DNA from: Takakia lepidozioides
Lineage: Eukaryota > Streptophyta > Takakiopsida > Takakiales > Takakiaceae
Assembly: GCA_030704615.1 (NCBI GenBank)
Contig: CM060733.1
Location: 19,902,001-19,966,000 of the forward strand
DNA length: 64,000 nucleotides
Direction of reading: 5' to 3'
Shown piece by piece: positions 22,719 to 33,062 of the stretch. Numbering within the stretch: the stretch's first letter is position 1; each line of letters begins with the position of its first letter. The notes under the pieces are model-generated. The model worked only from the letters and a program-made list of their open reading frames with translations, ran no database searches and had not been told where the DNA came from. The translations under genes and the position numbers were made by a program.

Positions 22719-25549
22719 ATAACACGTCCTGCAGTCACATCCAGGGTCGTAGGAGCAGTCTGCTGCAGATAGACATAGTCACCAGGGTTGAATCTCCGAA
22801 CCCCAGGACGATAGCCCCCACCACGTATGGTGGCATACCTCAACGTATCACGGTGTTGTGCAATGGCAAGGTTCTCGAAAGCCATGGGCATGACTCTCTT
22901 GAACAACTCTGCACGCTGCTCACATGCACGTGCCCACACGTCCGGATCGTCAAGGTTAAGAACTGTAGCAGCTTCTCTGCGAATGGATGTCGGCAAATCC
23001 GGCTCTCGGCCAAAGAGAAGAAAGTATGGTGAGAAGGAGGCAAGTGATGCTTGCTTGCTGAACCTGTAGCCCATGGCTAACCAGGGTAACTGAAGGTCCC
23101 AATCTCCTAGGTGTCCCTTCTGCAAGCCATACTTGCGCAAACCCCTCTTTACTGTCTGAACAACTCTCTCTGCCAAGCCATCGGCTTCAGGATGATCCCG
23201 AGAAGTGGTGCGGTGGTCTATCAAGGCCTTGTCACACAAAGCCTGAAACTCCCCCAAGAACTCTCTCCCTTGGTCCGTGAGTACCTCAGCTGGAGCACCG
23301 AATCGGCTAAGCACACAATCCAGGAATGCATACGCAGCTCCCTCACTAGCCTTATTAGGCAATGGAACCAATTCAATCCACTTGGAGAAGTGCTCCACCA
23401 TCACAAACACGTACTTGTTGTGGCGCATGGTCAGTGGCAACGGCCCTGCGAAGTCAAGACTCCACCTGTAGCCCAATCCCATGATCGGAAGAGGGTGCAA
23501 TTGTGGAGTAGGGGCGTTGAATGAAGCACGCACCCTGTCACACACCATGCACCTAGCCACAAATTGTTGCACCTCTGTGTGCATACCACGCCACCAATAC
23601 TGCCCCTGCAGTAGACTATGAGTGCGTCGCACCCCAAAATGCCCCAACTCCTCATAGGCATGCCGCACTAACCGTGCCCGCTGTGTTGGGTGAGGCACAA
23701 TCCTCACTCGACCATCCTCCCACACTCGGAGCAGGTGTGTTCCCTCCCACCTGAACCTCTTGGCTCGTTGTAGGATCCGATCCCTCTCCTTGGCAGTCAT
23801 AGTGGCTGCCGTGTCTCCACTGCGGAGGTAGTCCAACACAACTGAATCCTCATGTATATCTTTGGCGCCACCCTGCTCATTGCTGGCCTCAGGGTCCTCA
23901 GACACTTGATCTACAGTCATCCCTGTTGTAGGTCCAACCTGGCCTTCCGCTGCCAAGATACACAGAAATGCAGATGCATGCCATCCGGGCACCATCTCCT
24001 CGTCTGTCTCACCATGCCACCGAGCTCCAGTGTCATCCTGCTGGCTCGTGCATGGATTGCGACTCAACCCATCTGCATTTCGATTGACCAAACCCGGTCG
24101 ATGCACCACCTGAAAGTCATACTCTTGAAGGATGAGTGCCCACCGTGCAAGCTTCCCCGTAAGCTTGTCTGACTCCATCAACCACTTGAGTGGTTGGTGA
24201 TCCGTGACAAGGGTGAAGAGATTGCCGTATAGATAGCACCTGAAGTGTGCCACGGCCCACATTGCAGCTAAGCATTCTCCCTCATATGAGCTATACTTAG
24301 ACTCTGCAGCATTGTTCGAGCGGCTAGCATAAGCCACTACGAACTCTCTTCCCTCATCATCCACCTGTGTGAGCACCGCTCCAAGCCCCAGCATGCTCCA
24401 ATCTGTATGCAGCTGAAAAGGACGCCCCCTGATAGGTCGTCTCAAAATGGGCGCCGAGGTCAACCTCGCCTTGAGCTCTTGAAAAGCTTGTTCTTGCTCA
24501 TCTTCCCACTGCCACTCCTGGTCCACCTTGGTCAGCTTGGTTAGAGCCTTTGCAATGGCACTAAATCCCTTAACAAACCGTCTGTAATAGTTTGCTAACC
24601 CCATGAAAGCTCGAACTCGGCTCACATCCGTGGGGCGTGGAACCTGTGCAATGGACTCTACCTTAGTCTGCTGTACCCCCAATCCTCCAGGATATATCAT
24701 GTGACCCAGATACTCAATCTGGTTGTGGAAAAACTTGCACTTGCCCGGATGTAACTTCAATCCTTGCGTCCTCAAGCGCTCAAATACCCCCTGAAGGTGT
24801 CTCTCATGCTCCTCCACCGTAGCACTAAAGATGATGATGTCATCTATGTAGCACCGAGCAAACTCCACCCCTGCTAGAATCCTGTCCATGACTCTTTGAA
24901 ACTCAGCGGGAGCGTTTTTAAGCCCAAATGGTAAGAACCGCCACTGGTATAGGCAATCCTTCCCGTGCTCATTGATCCCCCAGAATGCCGTCTTTTGCCT
25001 ATCCGCCTCCTTGATCGGCAACTGGTGATATCCGGATCGTAAATCCAACGTGCTAAAGACCTTGGAATGCCCAATGGCATCAAAGATCTCCTCTGGTGTT
25101 GGCATGGCATACCTATCGGACTTGGTTTGACGATTTACAGGCCGGTAATCACCGCACATACGTCTCTCCGTCCAATTGCCATAGACATCCTTCTTAGCTG
25201 GCATCACCGTGGCTGAAGCATACTCTCCACCAGAGAGCTCCACCAAACCTGCCTCCCAGAGATCTTGAGTCCTCATCTGAATCAAAGACCTCTCCATGTC
25301 ACTGTATCTATAGGGTCTCCGAAAGATTGGCGTGTCAGTGGCCAACTCAATACGGATCTCTTGACCCTTCAGTGCTCCCAAGTCCTTCAAACTGAAGGCA
25401 AAGCAATTCCTATAAGCCCTCAGGAACCGCCGTATACGTCGTCTCTCTCCTCCGATGACAATGGGTCCAATGTCAGGCTCCCAATTGTCCTCCGTAACTG
25501 CAACCTTAAGTCCAGTGGGCTTAGAGGTAGAGGACGCGTCCCGTGGTTG
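22715..25549 (-). CDS. Pol: reverse transcriptase, RNase H, integrase
   Basis: One open frame of about 945 codons from just after a TAG at 25550-25552; the first long Met-start reading is at 25390. RT shows MPAKKDVYGNWTERRMCGDY, LDLRSGYHQLPI, FGLKNAPAEFQRVMD and the catalytic CYIDDIII. RNase H shows LHTDWSMLGLGAVL, SYEGECLA and VTDHQPLKW. Integrase has the HHCC module (HAYEELGHFG, CMVCDRV) and the DDE triad (WSLDFAGP, LTDQGREF, GLAERVV). All key residues are present, so the enzyme core looks functional. It probably reaches the ribosome as a fusion with, or by frameshift from, the upstream gag-methyltransferase ORF. It ends by a frameshift before the PHD finger. Confidence 0.85.
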   Translation of the reverse strand, partial: QPRDASSTSKPTGLKVAVTEDNWEPDIGPIVIGGERRRIRRFLRAYRNCFAFSLKDLGALKGQEIRIELATDTPIFRRPYRYSDMERSLIQMRTQDLWEAGLVELSGGEYASATVMPAKKDVYGNWTERRMCGDYRPVNRQTKSDRYAMPTPEEIFDAIGHSKVFSTLDLRSGYHQLPIKEADRQKTAFWGINEHGKDCLYQWRFLPFGLKNAPAEFQRVMDRILAGVEFARCYIDDIIIFSATVEEHERHLQGVFERLRTQGLKLHPGKCKFFHNQIEYLGHMIYPGGLGVQQTKVESIAQVPRPTDVSRVRAFMGLANYYRRFVKGFSAIAKALTKLTKVDQEWQWEDEQEQAFQELKARLTSAPILRRPIRGRPFQLHTDWSMLGLGAVLTQVDDEGREFVVAYASRSNNAAESKYSSYEGECLAAMWAVAHFRCYLYGNLFTLVTDHQPLKWLMESDKLTGKLARWALILQEYDFQVVHRPGLVNRNADGLSRNPCTSQQDDTGARWHGETDEEMVPGWHASAFLCILAAEGQVGPTTGMTVDQVSEDPEASNEQGGAKDIHEDSVVLDYLRSGDTAATMTAKERDRILQRAKRFRWEGTHLLRVWEDGRVRIVPHPTQRARLVRHAYEELGHFGVRRTHSLLQGQYWWRGMHTEVQQFVARCMVCDRVRASFNAPTPQLHPLPIMGLGYRWSLDFAGPLPLTMRHNKYVFVMVEHFSKWIELVPLPNKASEGAAYAFLDCVLSRFGAPAEVLTDQGREFLGEFQALCDKALIDHRTTSRDHPEADGLAERVVQTVKRGLRKYGLQKGHLGDWDLQLPWLAMGYRFSKQASLASFSPYFLLFGREPDLPTSIRREAATVLNLDDPDVWARACEQRAELFKRVMPMAFENLAIAQHRDTLRYATIRGGGYRPGVRRFNPGDYVYLQQTAPTTLDVTAGRVI

Positions 25550-25725
25550 CTATGCTGCAACCTCTTGAGCAGTACCCCCTTCCTGCTCAGTCAATGACAA
25601 GGCCTCATCCTACCCCATCATCTCATCATGGGAACCTCCTCATCCCAAGAAGAATCCCCAACCTCATCCATCACAGCTGCCTTCGCTGCCAACTCCCTCT
25701 GAACCTCGAGCACCTCCCACGTGTG
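25550..25725 (-). other. Disrupted linker between the methyltransferase ORF and pol
   Basis: Coding-like pieces occur in two frames (ELAAKAAVMDEVGDSSWDEE, then ALSLTEQEGGTAQEVAA) before the TAG at 25550-25552. At least two frame changes separate the ORF1 stop from pol. They may be decay, or part may be programmed recoding. Confidence 0.5.
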
Positions 25726-28700
25726 TCATGGATGTCTACACCTCGTGGTCCTCACCGGCTCGCCCCCACTCGCTGCCTGTACCGTCTCGGTAGGCAGAGA
25801 GACCGTCAAGGGAAGTGCACTCCGCACTCTACGTTGCTCAGCCATAGCCAAGCTGACAATCCAGGTCAAGCAATTGAGATCCATTGCTTGCCCCAACACT
25901 TGACGACGTGATGCCTCAGAAAGAGAAGGCACCGCCGTGGTCCCAGTGGAAAACCCCATAGCCCGCTCTCGCTCGTCGGCATTAGGCTCCACTAACTGCT
26001 GCAACTGAGCATCCCACAAGAGGCCAGGTCCACCATCCCAAAAAGCATGGGATCCTGGGAAGCTGAGCAGTGTAGGTAATGCTGCTCGTGGTTGACCCAC
26101 CCTGTTGACCACTGCCAAAGGCGAACGGTCATCGTGTCTCACACGTTGAGACTGCCTTCCTGTGTCCAAAATGCCATCCACGGTGAGGTGTGCTGGCCGC
26201 TGCACCCCATCAAATGCACGCTTGAGCAGTGCGGGTGGCATCAAGTTAGTCCACCATAGTCGTGGACGATGAGCCCGTGACCCCACTGCAGCTGCATCCA
26301 GCAATACTGCTGACCCAAGCCACGACCGGACTTGATGCACACTGGCCATCACTCTGGCCCGAGAATCACCCATCAGTGGCACATTCTCCAAGATGTATGC
26401 CGGGGATACAGCCTGATGAAGCTGCAAGTGGCGCAAAATCCGCACCATCTCCCAAAACAGACCCGTCCTCGAGTCTCGCAATCCATTGCCATGCCCGGCT
26501 GATGAATGCCCTTGGCAGGGCCAACCTGCCACTACCAGATCAATGGAGCCAACCCGCTCCAAATCCTGCGCCCCCAGCAACGCAATGTCTGCTGGCAAGG
26601 CCTGCTGATATCCACGAACTGCAGACACCGGCAACAACTCAGGGTGCTGCTGCACCATCTGAGCAACATGGCGCAGTGAGACGCGTCGTGCAGTCTCATC
26701 CCTCTCCACATACAGGTAACGTCGAACTTGTACACCTGCCTGCAGCACTGCAGCCAATCCAGTGCTGATTCCGCCAAATAAGTCCAGAAGGCATATGCCT
26801 TCATCCGGCCGCTGCCACACAAGAGGTGTGGTGTCCAATGGCGACAACTGAGGTGGCCCTGGTGCAATCACCGCACTCTCCTCCTCTCCTGACGGTACAA
26901 AAGCTTCTACCCAAGCTTGTTGCACCCGTCCATCAGCAGCTTGCTGCAAATCCTTGCTCGTACCCCACAACGGAGTGTGAGCAACCATGGCAGGCAACTC
27001 CGCCGTACCATGCATGTCATCCTGCTCTGCTGGAGGTGGCACATCCTCTGCATGGGCATTGCCTTCCAGCAACTCTCCAGGCCAACTAACTGCAGCTGTG
27101 AAGGCGGCTAGTGTTGGCATCTTGCCCCGCTGGGCAGCTGCAATACCCCCAATGAATGTCACAGGGAGCTGTGCACGGCGACCATCCCCTGACTGCCATC
27201 CAGGCCTGTAGGATGCTGACTCCTCCCAGAAATCCAGGGTAAAGCCCATGGGGTATAACACTGCCCCACCAACGAGGACATCGTAAGAGACCGCGTCTGT
27301 CACAATGGCCTTGGCTCGCATCACTGAGCCATCTACAGGATGATCCGGCTGCAGTTTAATAGCCAACTGATGCCGTGTCATGCCGCGAGCCTGCTCTGAT
27401 CCTCCCAAAGATGTCTGTATCTGGAAATGACAAGGCTCCATATCCGCCTCCATGAGGCCCAAACCTGCAATAGCAGCTCTGCCCAACATCAGTGGCTGAG
27501 CTCCTGAGTCCAACAAGACCCGCAGTGGCCGGTACTTCTTACCTGCCGATCCACTCAAAGTGAAAATGCCTCTCTGGTTGTCTAACAAGACAACTCCAGG
27601 TGTCACCATGGCGCGCTCAAAGGCTGGCCTAGCTGGCAGCTCCGTCAATCTGGCAGCTGCAGCTTGCCAGGGCGCTGCCGTGGCAGTCTTGACCCTCAAA
27701 TCCGAGGATCCCTCTGCCACTACACCTTCCACTAACTCCGCAGAAGATGAAGTGACCTCCCCACTCTCACAGAGTGTTGCTGCTAGTCTGAACACTGCAG
27801 CTGGTCTCACCCCCGGCGTCGCAATCATTGTTGCCGAGAACAGTGGGGCCTGACACACAGAGGTGGCTGCCCCCAATAACACACCGGCCGCACTAGCCTT
27901 GGCAGCAAGAGTCAATGCTGCACGTGTAGCTCTCCCCAATGGCATAGTAACCTCCGCCTCGGTAACAGTCGGGCGAGAACTAGGTGCCATGGATGGCGTC
28001 GACACAGTCTCCGCCAATGTGAATGACTGAGGAAGCCTTGCCTGACGGCTTGCCTCCCCACGCCGTGGATCCAATTCCACCTCTGCACCTCGTGGCTCAG
28101 GAACTCGTGCTGCTCCTCGAGTCACGGCTGCAGCAGACTCCACCTGCTCTAGTGGTAGTGCTGCTCCGCACATAAATCCCATGCCTCCCATATCTCCTCC
28201 CTCAGGAGCAGGAGGTGGACCATCCCGCCTGGGAGCCGGTACCGCCTGAGCTATAGCCATGGCAGCGAGCCTCTGCTCTAGCTGCTGAAGCCGGTTGGCC
28301 ATGCCTTGATCAACGCCCTGACCTCCGCGTCCTTGGCCATGTTGAGCTTGCCCTTGGCCTGCACCTCGTGCCCGACCACCTCGTCCTCTTTGGGCTGGTC
28401 CACCTCGCCCCCGGCCACCATTGTTCCCTTGGAACTGGCCTGGGCGCAACTCAGGATGCAAGTCATAACACTGGGCATCTCCATGCCCATACTTGCCACA
28501 ATGCCCACACTGCAACTGTGCAGGCTGTGCTTGTGCCGGCCTTCTGCCACTCTCTGGGCAATCTCTCTTGACATGGGGTCCTCCACATGTCCAACATATC
28601 ACCCCTGGTTGCTGTTGGCCTACAAAAGATGCCACGGGCCTCTGCACCTGAGATCCCCTGTAAGCTCCATGGAACTTGGGCTGGGCAACCTTGCCCCCCT

Positions 28701-29751
28701 GACCACGCTGTTGGGCAGTCCCTTGTGCTTGTGGGCTGACAGCTGTGCCCCGTACAGGCATGTCCTTGCCAAATCCAATTGTAACAACTCGCTCCTCCAC
28801 CATGTTGAGCTCAATCCGCTCAGCCAGCAAAAACACATCTGCTAATGTGGGTTGGGCTGCTTGTAACAGGGTTGCATCTCGCACCCTTCTCTTGAGCTCC
28901 TTGTCCAGAATTCCATACCAAAACTGGATTGCCTGAGCTTCAGTAACCCCTTGGGTCACACTTATCAAGCGCCTCATACGAGTGTACGCCTCTCGCAGGC
29001 TCTCACTGGGTTTGCGCTGGAAGTCTTGCAAACTTCGCAGCTTCTCTGTCCGTACACCTTGGTAGTTCCTCCGCAACTCCTGGAAGAACTCCACCACCGG
29101 GTTGAATCTAGGCACATGTGTTGTAGTTGTGGCAGGAGGAGTAGTAGCACCTTTTGAACTGGTACCACCTGCAGAAGTACCAGCACTACCTGCTCCACTA
29201 CTAGTGCTGGCAGTGGGAGCTATTGGTACTGATGCAGCTACTGGTCGCGTCGTGCCTCGAGTAATGGAGACGTAGTCAGGTGACCAATACATCCTCCACT
29301 CCTCAATCTCTGCTTCATGTCCTTGCCTGAACTCGTGGTAATCGTCCATAGGCGGGCCTTCCAAATGCTGGAACAGTCCCTTCCACGCCATGAATGGGGT
29401 GAATAGCTGTGGATTGCGCATCTGCTGCAAATCACACCAGCTGTCGAACTCCTGGATAAAGTCATCCAACTCGATTGTGCCCACAGCTCCAGAGTACCTA
29501 CGAGGCCCCTTGGTAGCTCCATACATCTCCTCCATGTCGTCCCACAACAATGGCGAATGAAAGTGCACACCTGTTGATGAAGCCTCCGAGTCTGTGTCTG
29601 ACTCTACAGTAATTGAGGGTGGCGGTGAAGGTGGTCTGAACCGAATACCTCGTCTTGTGAACCCACTCTCACTGTTACTGCCTGTAGCCGTACTCCCCTC
29701 AAAACCCTTGGGTAACTCCGTAATGACACTCACAATGTGCACCTCCTCCAC
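25726..29751 (-). CDS. Gag-protease-cytosine-5 DNA methyltransferase polyprotein (1341 aa)
   Basis: A single uninterrupted ORF. Residues 1-350 are gag (capsid segment ending LLAERIELNMVEERV). Two zinc knuckles follow at about 384 (CWTCGGPHVKRDC) and 412 (CGHCGKYGHGDAQC), then a Gly/Arg/Gln-rich basic region. A retropepsin-like protease lies near 745 (VLLDSGAQPLML). From about 985 to 1300 there is a C5-cytosine methyltransferase: motif I LDLFGGISTGL, motif IV AGWPCQGHSSAG (catalytic Cys), motif VI ENVPL, motif VIII HRPRLWWTN, and a C-terminal ERERAMGF with RRQVLGQAMDLN resembling DNMT3-type motifs IX-X. All catalytic motifs are intact. Enzymes of this family methylate carbon 5 of cytosine using AdoMet. 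Methyltransferases captured by gypsy elements have been reported from the charophyte Klebsormidium and, separately, dinoflagellates. A likely role is methylation of the element's own DNA, which is inference. Confidence 0.9.
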   Translation of the reverse strand: MEEVHIVSVITELPKGFEGSTATGSNSESGFTRRGIRFRPPSPPPSITVESDTDSEASSTGVHFHSPLLWDDMEEMYGATKGPRRYSGAVGTIELDDFIQEFDSWCDLQQMRNPQLFTPFMAWKGLFQHLEGPPMDDYHEFRQGHEAEIEEWRMYWSPDYVSITRGTTRPVAASVPIAPTASTSSGAGSAGTSAGGTSSKGATTPPATTTTHVPRFNPVVEFFQELRRNYQGVRTEKLRSLQDFQRKPSESLREAYTRMRRLISVTQGVTEAQAIQFWYGILDKELKRRVRDATLLQAAQPTLADVFLLAERIELNMVEERVVTIGFGKDMPVRGTAVSPQAQGTAQQRGQGGKVAQPKFHGAYRGSQVQRPVASFVGQQQPGVICWTCGGPHVKRDCPESGRRPAQAQPAQLQCGHCGKYGHGDAQCYDLHPELRPGQFQGNNGGRGRGGPAQRGRGGRARGAGQGQAQHGQGRGGQGVDQGMANRLQQLEQRLAAMAIAQAVPAPRRDGPPPAPEGGDMGGMGFMCGAALPLEQVESAAAVTRGAARVPEPRGAEVELDPRRGEASRQARLPQSFTLAETVSTPSMAPSSRPTVTEAEVTMPLGRATRAALTLAAKASAAGVLLGAATSVCQAPLFSATMIATPGVRPAAVFRLAATLCESGEVTSSSAELVEGVVAEGSSDLRVKTATAAPWQAAAARLTELPARPAFERAMVTPGVVLLDNQRGIFTLSGSAGKKYRPLRVLLDSGAQPLMLGRAAIAGLGLMEADMEPCHFQIQTSLGGSEQARGMTRHQLAIKLQPDHPVDGSVMRAKAIVTDAVSYDVLVGGAVLYPMGFTLDFWEESASYRPGWQSGDGRRAQLPVTFIGGIAAAQRGKMPTLAAFTAAVSWPGELLEGNAHAEDVPPPAEQDDMHGTAELPAMVAHTPLWGTSKDLQQAADGRVQQAWVEAFVPSGEEESAVIAPGPPQLSPLDTTPLVWQRPDEGICLLDLFGGISTGLAAVLQAGVQVRRYLYVERDETARRVSLRHVAQMVQQHPELLPVSAVRGYQQALPADIALLGAQDLERVGSIDLVVAGWPCQGHSSAGHGNGLRDSRTGLFWEMVRILRHLQLHQAVSPAYILENVPLMGDSRARVMASVHQVRSWLGSAVLLDAAAVGSRAHRPRLWWTNLMPPALLKRAFDGVQRPAHLTVDGILDTGRQSQRVRHDDRSPLAVVNRVGQPRAALPTLLSFPGSHAFWDGGPGLLWDAQLQQLVEPNADERERAMGFSTGTTAVPSLSEASRRQVLGQAMDLNCLTWIVSLAMAEQRRVRSALPLTVSLPTETVQAASGGEPVRTTRCRHP

Positions 29752-30270
29752 GTGACACTATAAGGCTCTAGTACTAATCTAATAGTGACACGGGTGGGCA
29801 CCTGTTGCAGTCTAAGGGTCATATCCCAATGGCTCAGGGCACCTGCACCTGCATCCACCGCAAGAACTCCTATGGTTGGCTGGTCATCAACCCAGCCTCA
29901 CCATAGAAGAAACACTGGTGGTCTTGCTGGTCATCACTCCAGCCTCACCACCGACAGCATACTCTAGGATTGACCGGTGATCAAATCCGGCCTAATCCCT
30001 ATGAAAGCAAGCGCCCACACAAAACCAACATGGCGCACAGTCAAGCATGCAGGTGTTGGGGAGGATCCAAACACAAGAAATCAAAACATCAACACCCCCA
30101 CACCAAAATCCAGCAGCAACGCTGATCCTGCAGAATATCCCAGCCCAAAACCCCGGGCTGACTGGCCTCCACCAAGAGAGGCTTTGGCAACTACAAGTAC
30201 AAGGTAATGAAAATAGTACAAAGATGGAGGGGAAGAATAGAAGCCCGCCCAAGCAAGATCTAATCCTGAT
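29752..30270 (-). other. Spacer between leader ORF and gag
   Basis: No long sense ORF. Plus-strand open stretches here lack protein-like composition. The direct repeat GTGACACTATAAGG...AATAGTGACAC lies at about 29753-29790. Confidence 0.5.
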
Positions 30271-31020
30271 CTATGCTATCAACTTCCAGACTTCTCTCAA
30301 AGTGCCTCGCTCTGCTTGATGGTAAGGTGTAGGAGGTATATCTATGTCCAGAAACCTGCCACTAACCTTGTCCCAAGCTACAGTAGCTCGCTCTAACCAA
30401 CCCTCCTCCTCTTTCTGCCAGGTAGAGACAAAGCAACACTCTGCTATCTCCCGCTCACTGAGCACTAAAGAAAACAAAGGTAGGGTCTGATAGTCTCTCA
30501 ACTCGAAAGCTTTGAGACGGTTGCGGGTGTCTTCATTGCGAATGACTGCATCGCCTTCAAACAGAACAAACTTGTCCTCGCTAATGAACCCCCGCTCATG
30601 GTTGCCTTGTGCAGAGCGTGTCCGACTGCAACACTGTCTAATTGCACAAACTTGTGCAGCTCCTGCTCCTCTACTCCAGTACACCACGGCCTTGTGGCTG
30701 AACACCTTGGTCCCCGGGGCTGTCTTTGGCTGTGTTCCAAGCCTAGCTTTCACCCACTTTGGTATTTCACCTACAGCTGCAGAACTGCTGGCTCCAACAG
30801 AGTTCTGACTGTCCAAGGCGATATTGAGGCCCTCAATGCCAACTACAGCAGTCTGTTGTCTACTGCTAATGCCTGACTCCCAGTATGCAATCAACTCGTC
30901 CAACTGTTCTCCACTCAAATCAGTCTGAGTTCCTTGGGAAACATAGATCGTGTCCCCTTGTGTGCACAGACTAAGAGAAGAGACCTGCCCTTCAATTACG
31001 TCCTCATTTCCCCCAGCCAT
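30271..31020 (-). CDS. Leader ORF of the methyltransferase element (249 aa, unknown function)
   Basis: An intact sense-strand ORF upstream of gag, begins MAGGNEDVIEGQVSS and ends REVWKLIA. It has a central AGAAQVCAIRQCC stretch and an acidic, aromatic C-terminal half, with no signal peptide, membrane segment or zinc-binding pattern. Nothing in it resembles capsid. An intact extra ORF in a young element suggests it is used. It could be a nucleocapsid accessory, a silencing-related factor or a captured host gene, and I cannot choose. Confidence 0.55.
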   Translation of the reverse strand: MAGGNEDVIEGQVSSLSLCTQGDTIYVSQGTQTDLSGEQLDELIAYWESGISSRQQTAVVGIEGLNIALDSQNSVGASSSAAVGEIPKWVKARLGTQPKTAPGTKVFSHKAVVYWSRGAGAAQVCAIRQCCSRTRSAQGNHERGFISEDKFVLFEGDAVIRNEDTRNRLKAFELRDYQTLPLFSLVLSEREIAECCFVSTWQKEEEGWLERATVAWDKVSGRFLDIDIPPTPYHQAERGTLREVWKLIA

Positions 31021-33050
31021 GCATGGAGTACATCCACCAATTTGTCTCTCATATAGACCAGCACAGGTTCTAGAGACAGGATTGTGGATCTTTCATGGCA
31101 CACTCACACTCTAAAAATTCCATAGATTTTTAGCAGAGTCCCAAAAACAAAAACCAGGTCTAGATAGGTAGATTTCCCTTTTCTGTAGGTCCCTGCGCAA
31201 GTTTTGGGTCCAACGGCCTTGGTAGGCCAAAGTTATGGCCAAACAGGCTCTATCTAATTTAAATTAGATCAAAGAACGATTTTTTATTTTTTTATTTTTT
31301 TAAATACTTGTCTTGGTTCCTGTTCCCTGGTTACCTACGGGTTCCCGAGGCCGTTCCCCTCGCACTGTGAGCACACTACTGCCCCATTTCCGAGCGCACT
31401 CCACAGCAGCAGTCTTCCGTGAGAGAGAGAGAGAGAGAGCTATGGCGGGACTTACAACAACAGCACAGGGCATCACCGCGTCCTTGGCATCAGCGGCATG
31501 GGGGCATCTCCTATTTGAGGTATTCGGATTGACCTAACCCTGATCTTCACAAATCGCAGTCCATCAGCGTTGGTTGTCAACAGAACCTGATCAATCATGC
31601 CACTTTCATTGTGGCGCAAGCATGTGCTCTGGTCACGCTTGGTGTAGCGCTGTGCTTGACTGGCATTGTCATCCTCCACATGTTCATATCATGCCTGCGA
31701 TCACCACCCAAGTCGACCCCAACCAGTATTGACAGTGAGTGCAACTCGGTTGTTCTCCACACGCTCCATCATGCCTGCGATCAGCTTTCACACAAGGTGG
31801 TCCATTTCCGATGCCTGGCCTCCGCCCTCAATGTAGATGATATGACTCTTAACTCCCCAAATGTATGGGCCTGAGCAACTCTCCAGCTATCCATTTCACT
31901 CCAGGCACTTCGTATTCATCCTAGGGACGTTGTGGTAGTGCAGATATCAGCGTTCATAGCTTGCCTGGCAGGTTTGAATCTTTCTTACAGTAGTCACATT
32001 GTAACAGAGCCATCAAGCAACAAATTGCAGTGGCAGTCGTTTACTGGATCCTCGCAACAGCCTTCCTTGCAGGATTCTTTACCTAGTTGGTTCACATTAG
32101 CAAATGAATCAGCATCTTCATCTCGTCAAGTGGTTGGAATGCCTGAGCGGTCACTGCCCATCAATCAAACTCAGACGGAGAACGATTTGCTTGGTCTGCA
32201 AGGACACTCCTTGTCAGTAGGTGTTTGCCCCAAACAGCCAGAGCTGCAGCAGGTCTGCACACCCAGCCCGCAGGTGGAGTAAGACTGCAAGATATTTGGG
32301 TTCACGTTGACAAACAAGCGGACATGGCCTGTCTCCAGTCCCCAGATCACTCAAGGTGAGGATTCTGAAAGCTCAAGGCATTGCCCAGTGGCAGAAATAG
32401 CTAAGCCTTCTACCTATGGCAGCTTGGGGACAGAAGCATCACTTGTCATGGTTGATCAAGAAATAACCCCACAATCCACGGGCCCCAACACCAATCTTGG
32501 AGGGCACGGACGACACTCGCAAGGCCTGACCACTCAACAACCTCTGCTGCCGCACACGACCTCGCCTGCAGCGGGAGTCACCAAGGCCCTGGCAGCTACG
32601 GTCGCTACGGTCGGTTTTCCCTGCATGTGATAGTATCGCGCAGCTGGTGGGTGCACTAAAGGCTGGCAATGAAAGAGCACAGAAAGCAGCACTTGAGGCT
32701 TTGTTCCTACTACGTCAAGCCTGATCCTCCAGTCCTGCCGAGGTGGGAAAAGCACAAGCCATGGCAGCGGCAGAAGCCATCCCTATGCTACAACTGTTGA
32801 TGAGGACATGCCCCCCACGCTTTCAGAACAAGGCAGACAGCCTGCTGCAGTGCCTGCCAGGAGGACGAGAACATTGTTGGCTTTGAACTGCTGCAGCGAC
32901 ACTTCGAGTGGTTCCCGCCTTCCTGTTATGCTCCACTAGGCACACATAGCCAGTCTACCTGCAGGCTCTCGTAACCAAGCTATATTATAATAGTGCTTAA
33001 AACAGGAACGTCACATCTAGCTTAGCCCTAGAAAACTAGATACAGTTTCA
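31021..33050. other. Long untranslated leader of the methyltransferase element
   Basis: About 2 kb between the primer site and the leader ORF. It holds a (GA)n run at 31419-31438 and an A/T-rich tract at 31279-31302. Short ORFs on both strands have no recognisable family. Such a long leader is unusual, and part of it may be captured host sequence. Confidence 0.45.
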
Positions 33051-33062
33051 ATCTCTCTCGAG
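33051..33062 (-). promoter_or_regulatory. Putative self-priming primer binding site
   Basis: The 12 bases after the 5' LTR in element sense are CTCGAGAGAGAT, not a TGG-starting tRNA complement. The exact reverse complement ATCTCTCTCGAG occurs inside the same LTR. This is the arrangement used by Tf1/sushi-type elements, in which the RNA 5' end folds onto the primer site. The motif is low-complexity, so chance is not excluded. Confidence 0.4.

Noticed and set aside
26262-28936. Plus-strand ORFs of 60-180 codons opposite the gag-methyltransferase ORF
   Set aside because: They are antisense shadows of the 1341-codon reading frame.
31313-32630. Plus-strand ORFs in the leader of the methyltransferase element as captured host genes
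   Set aside because: No recognisable family, no splice-site pattern and low-complexity composition; kept only as unexplained leader.
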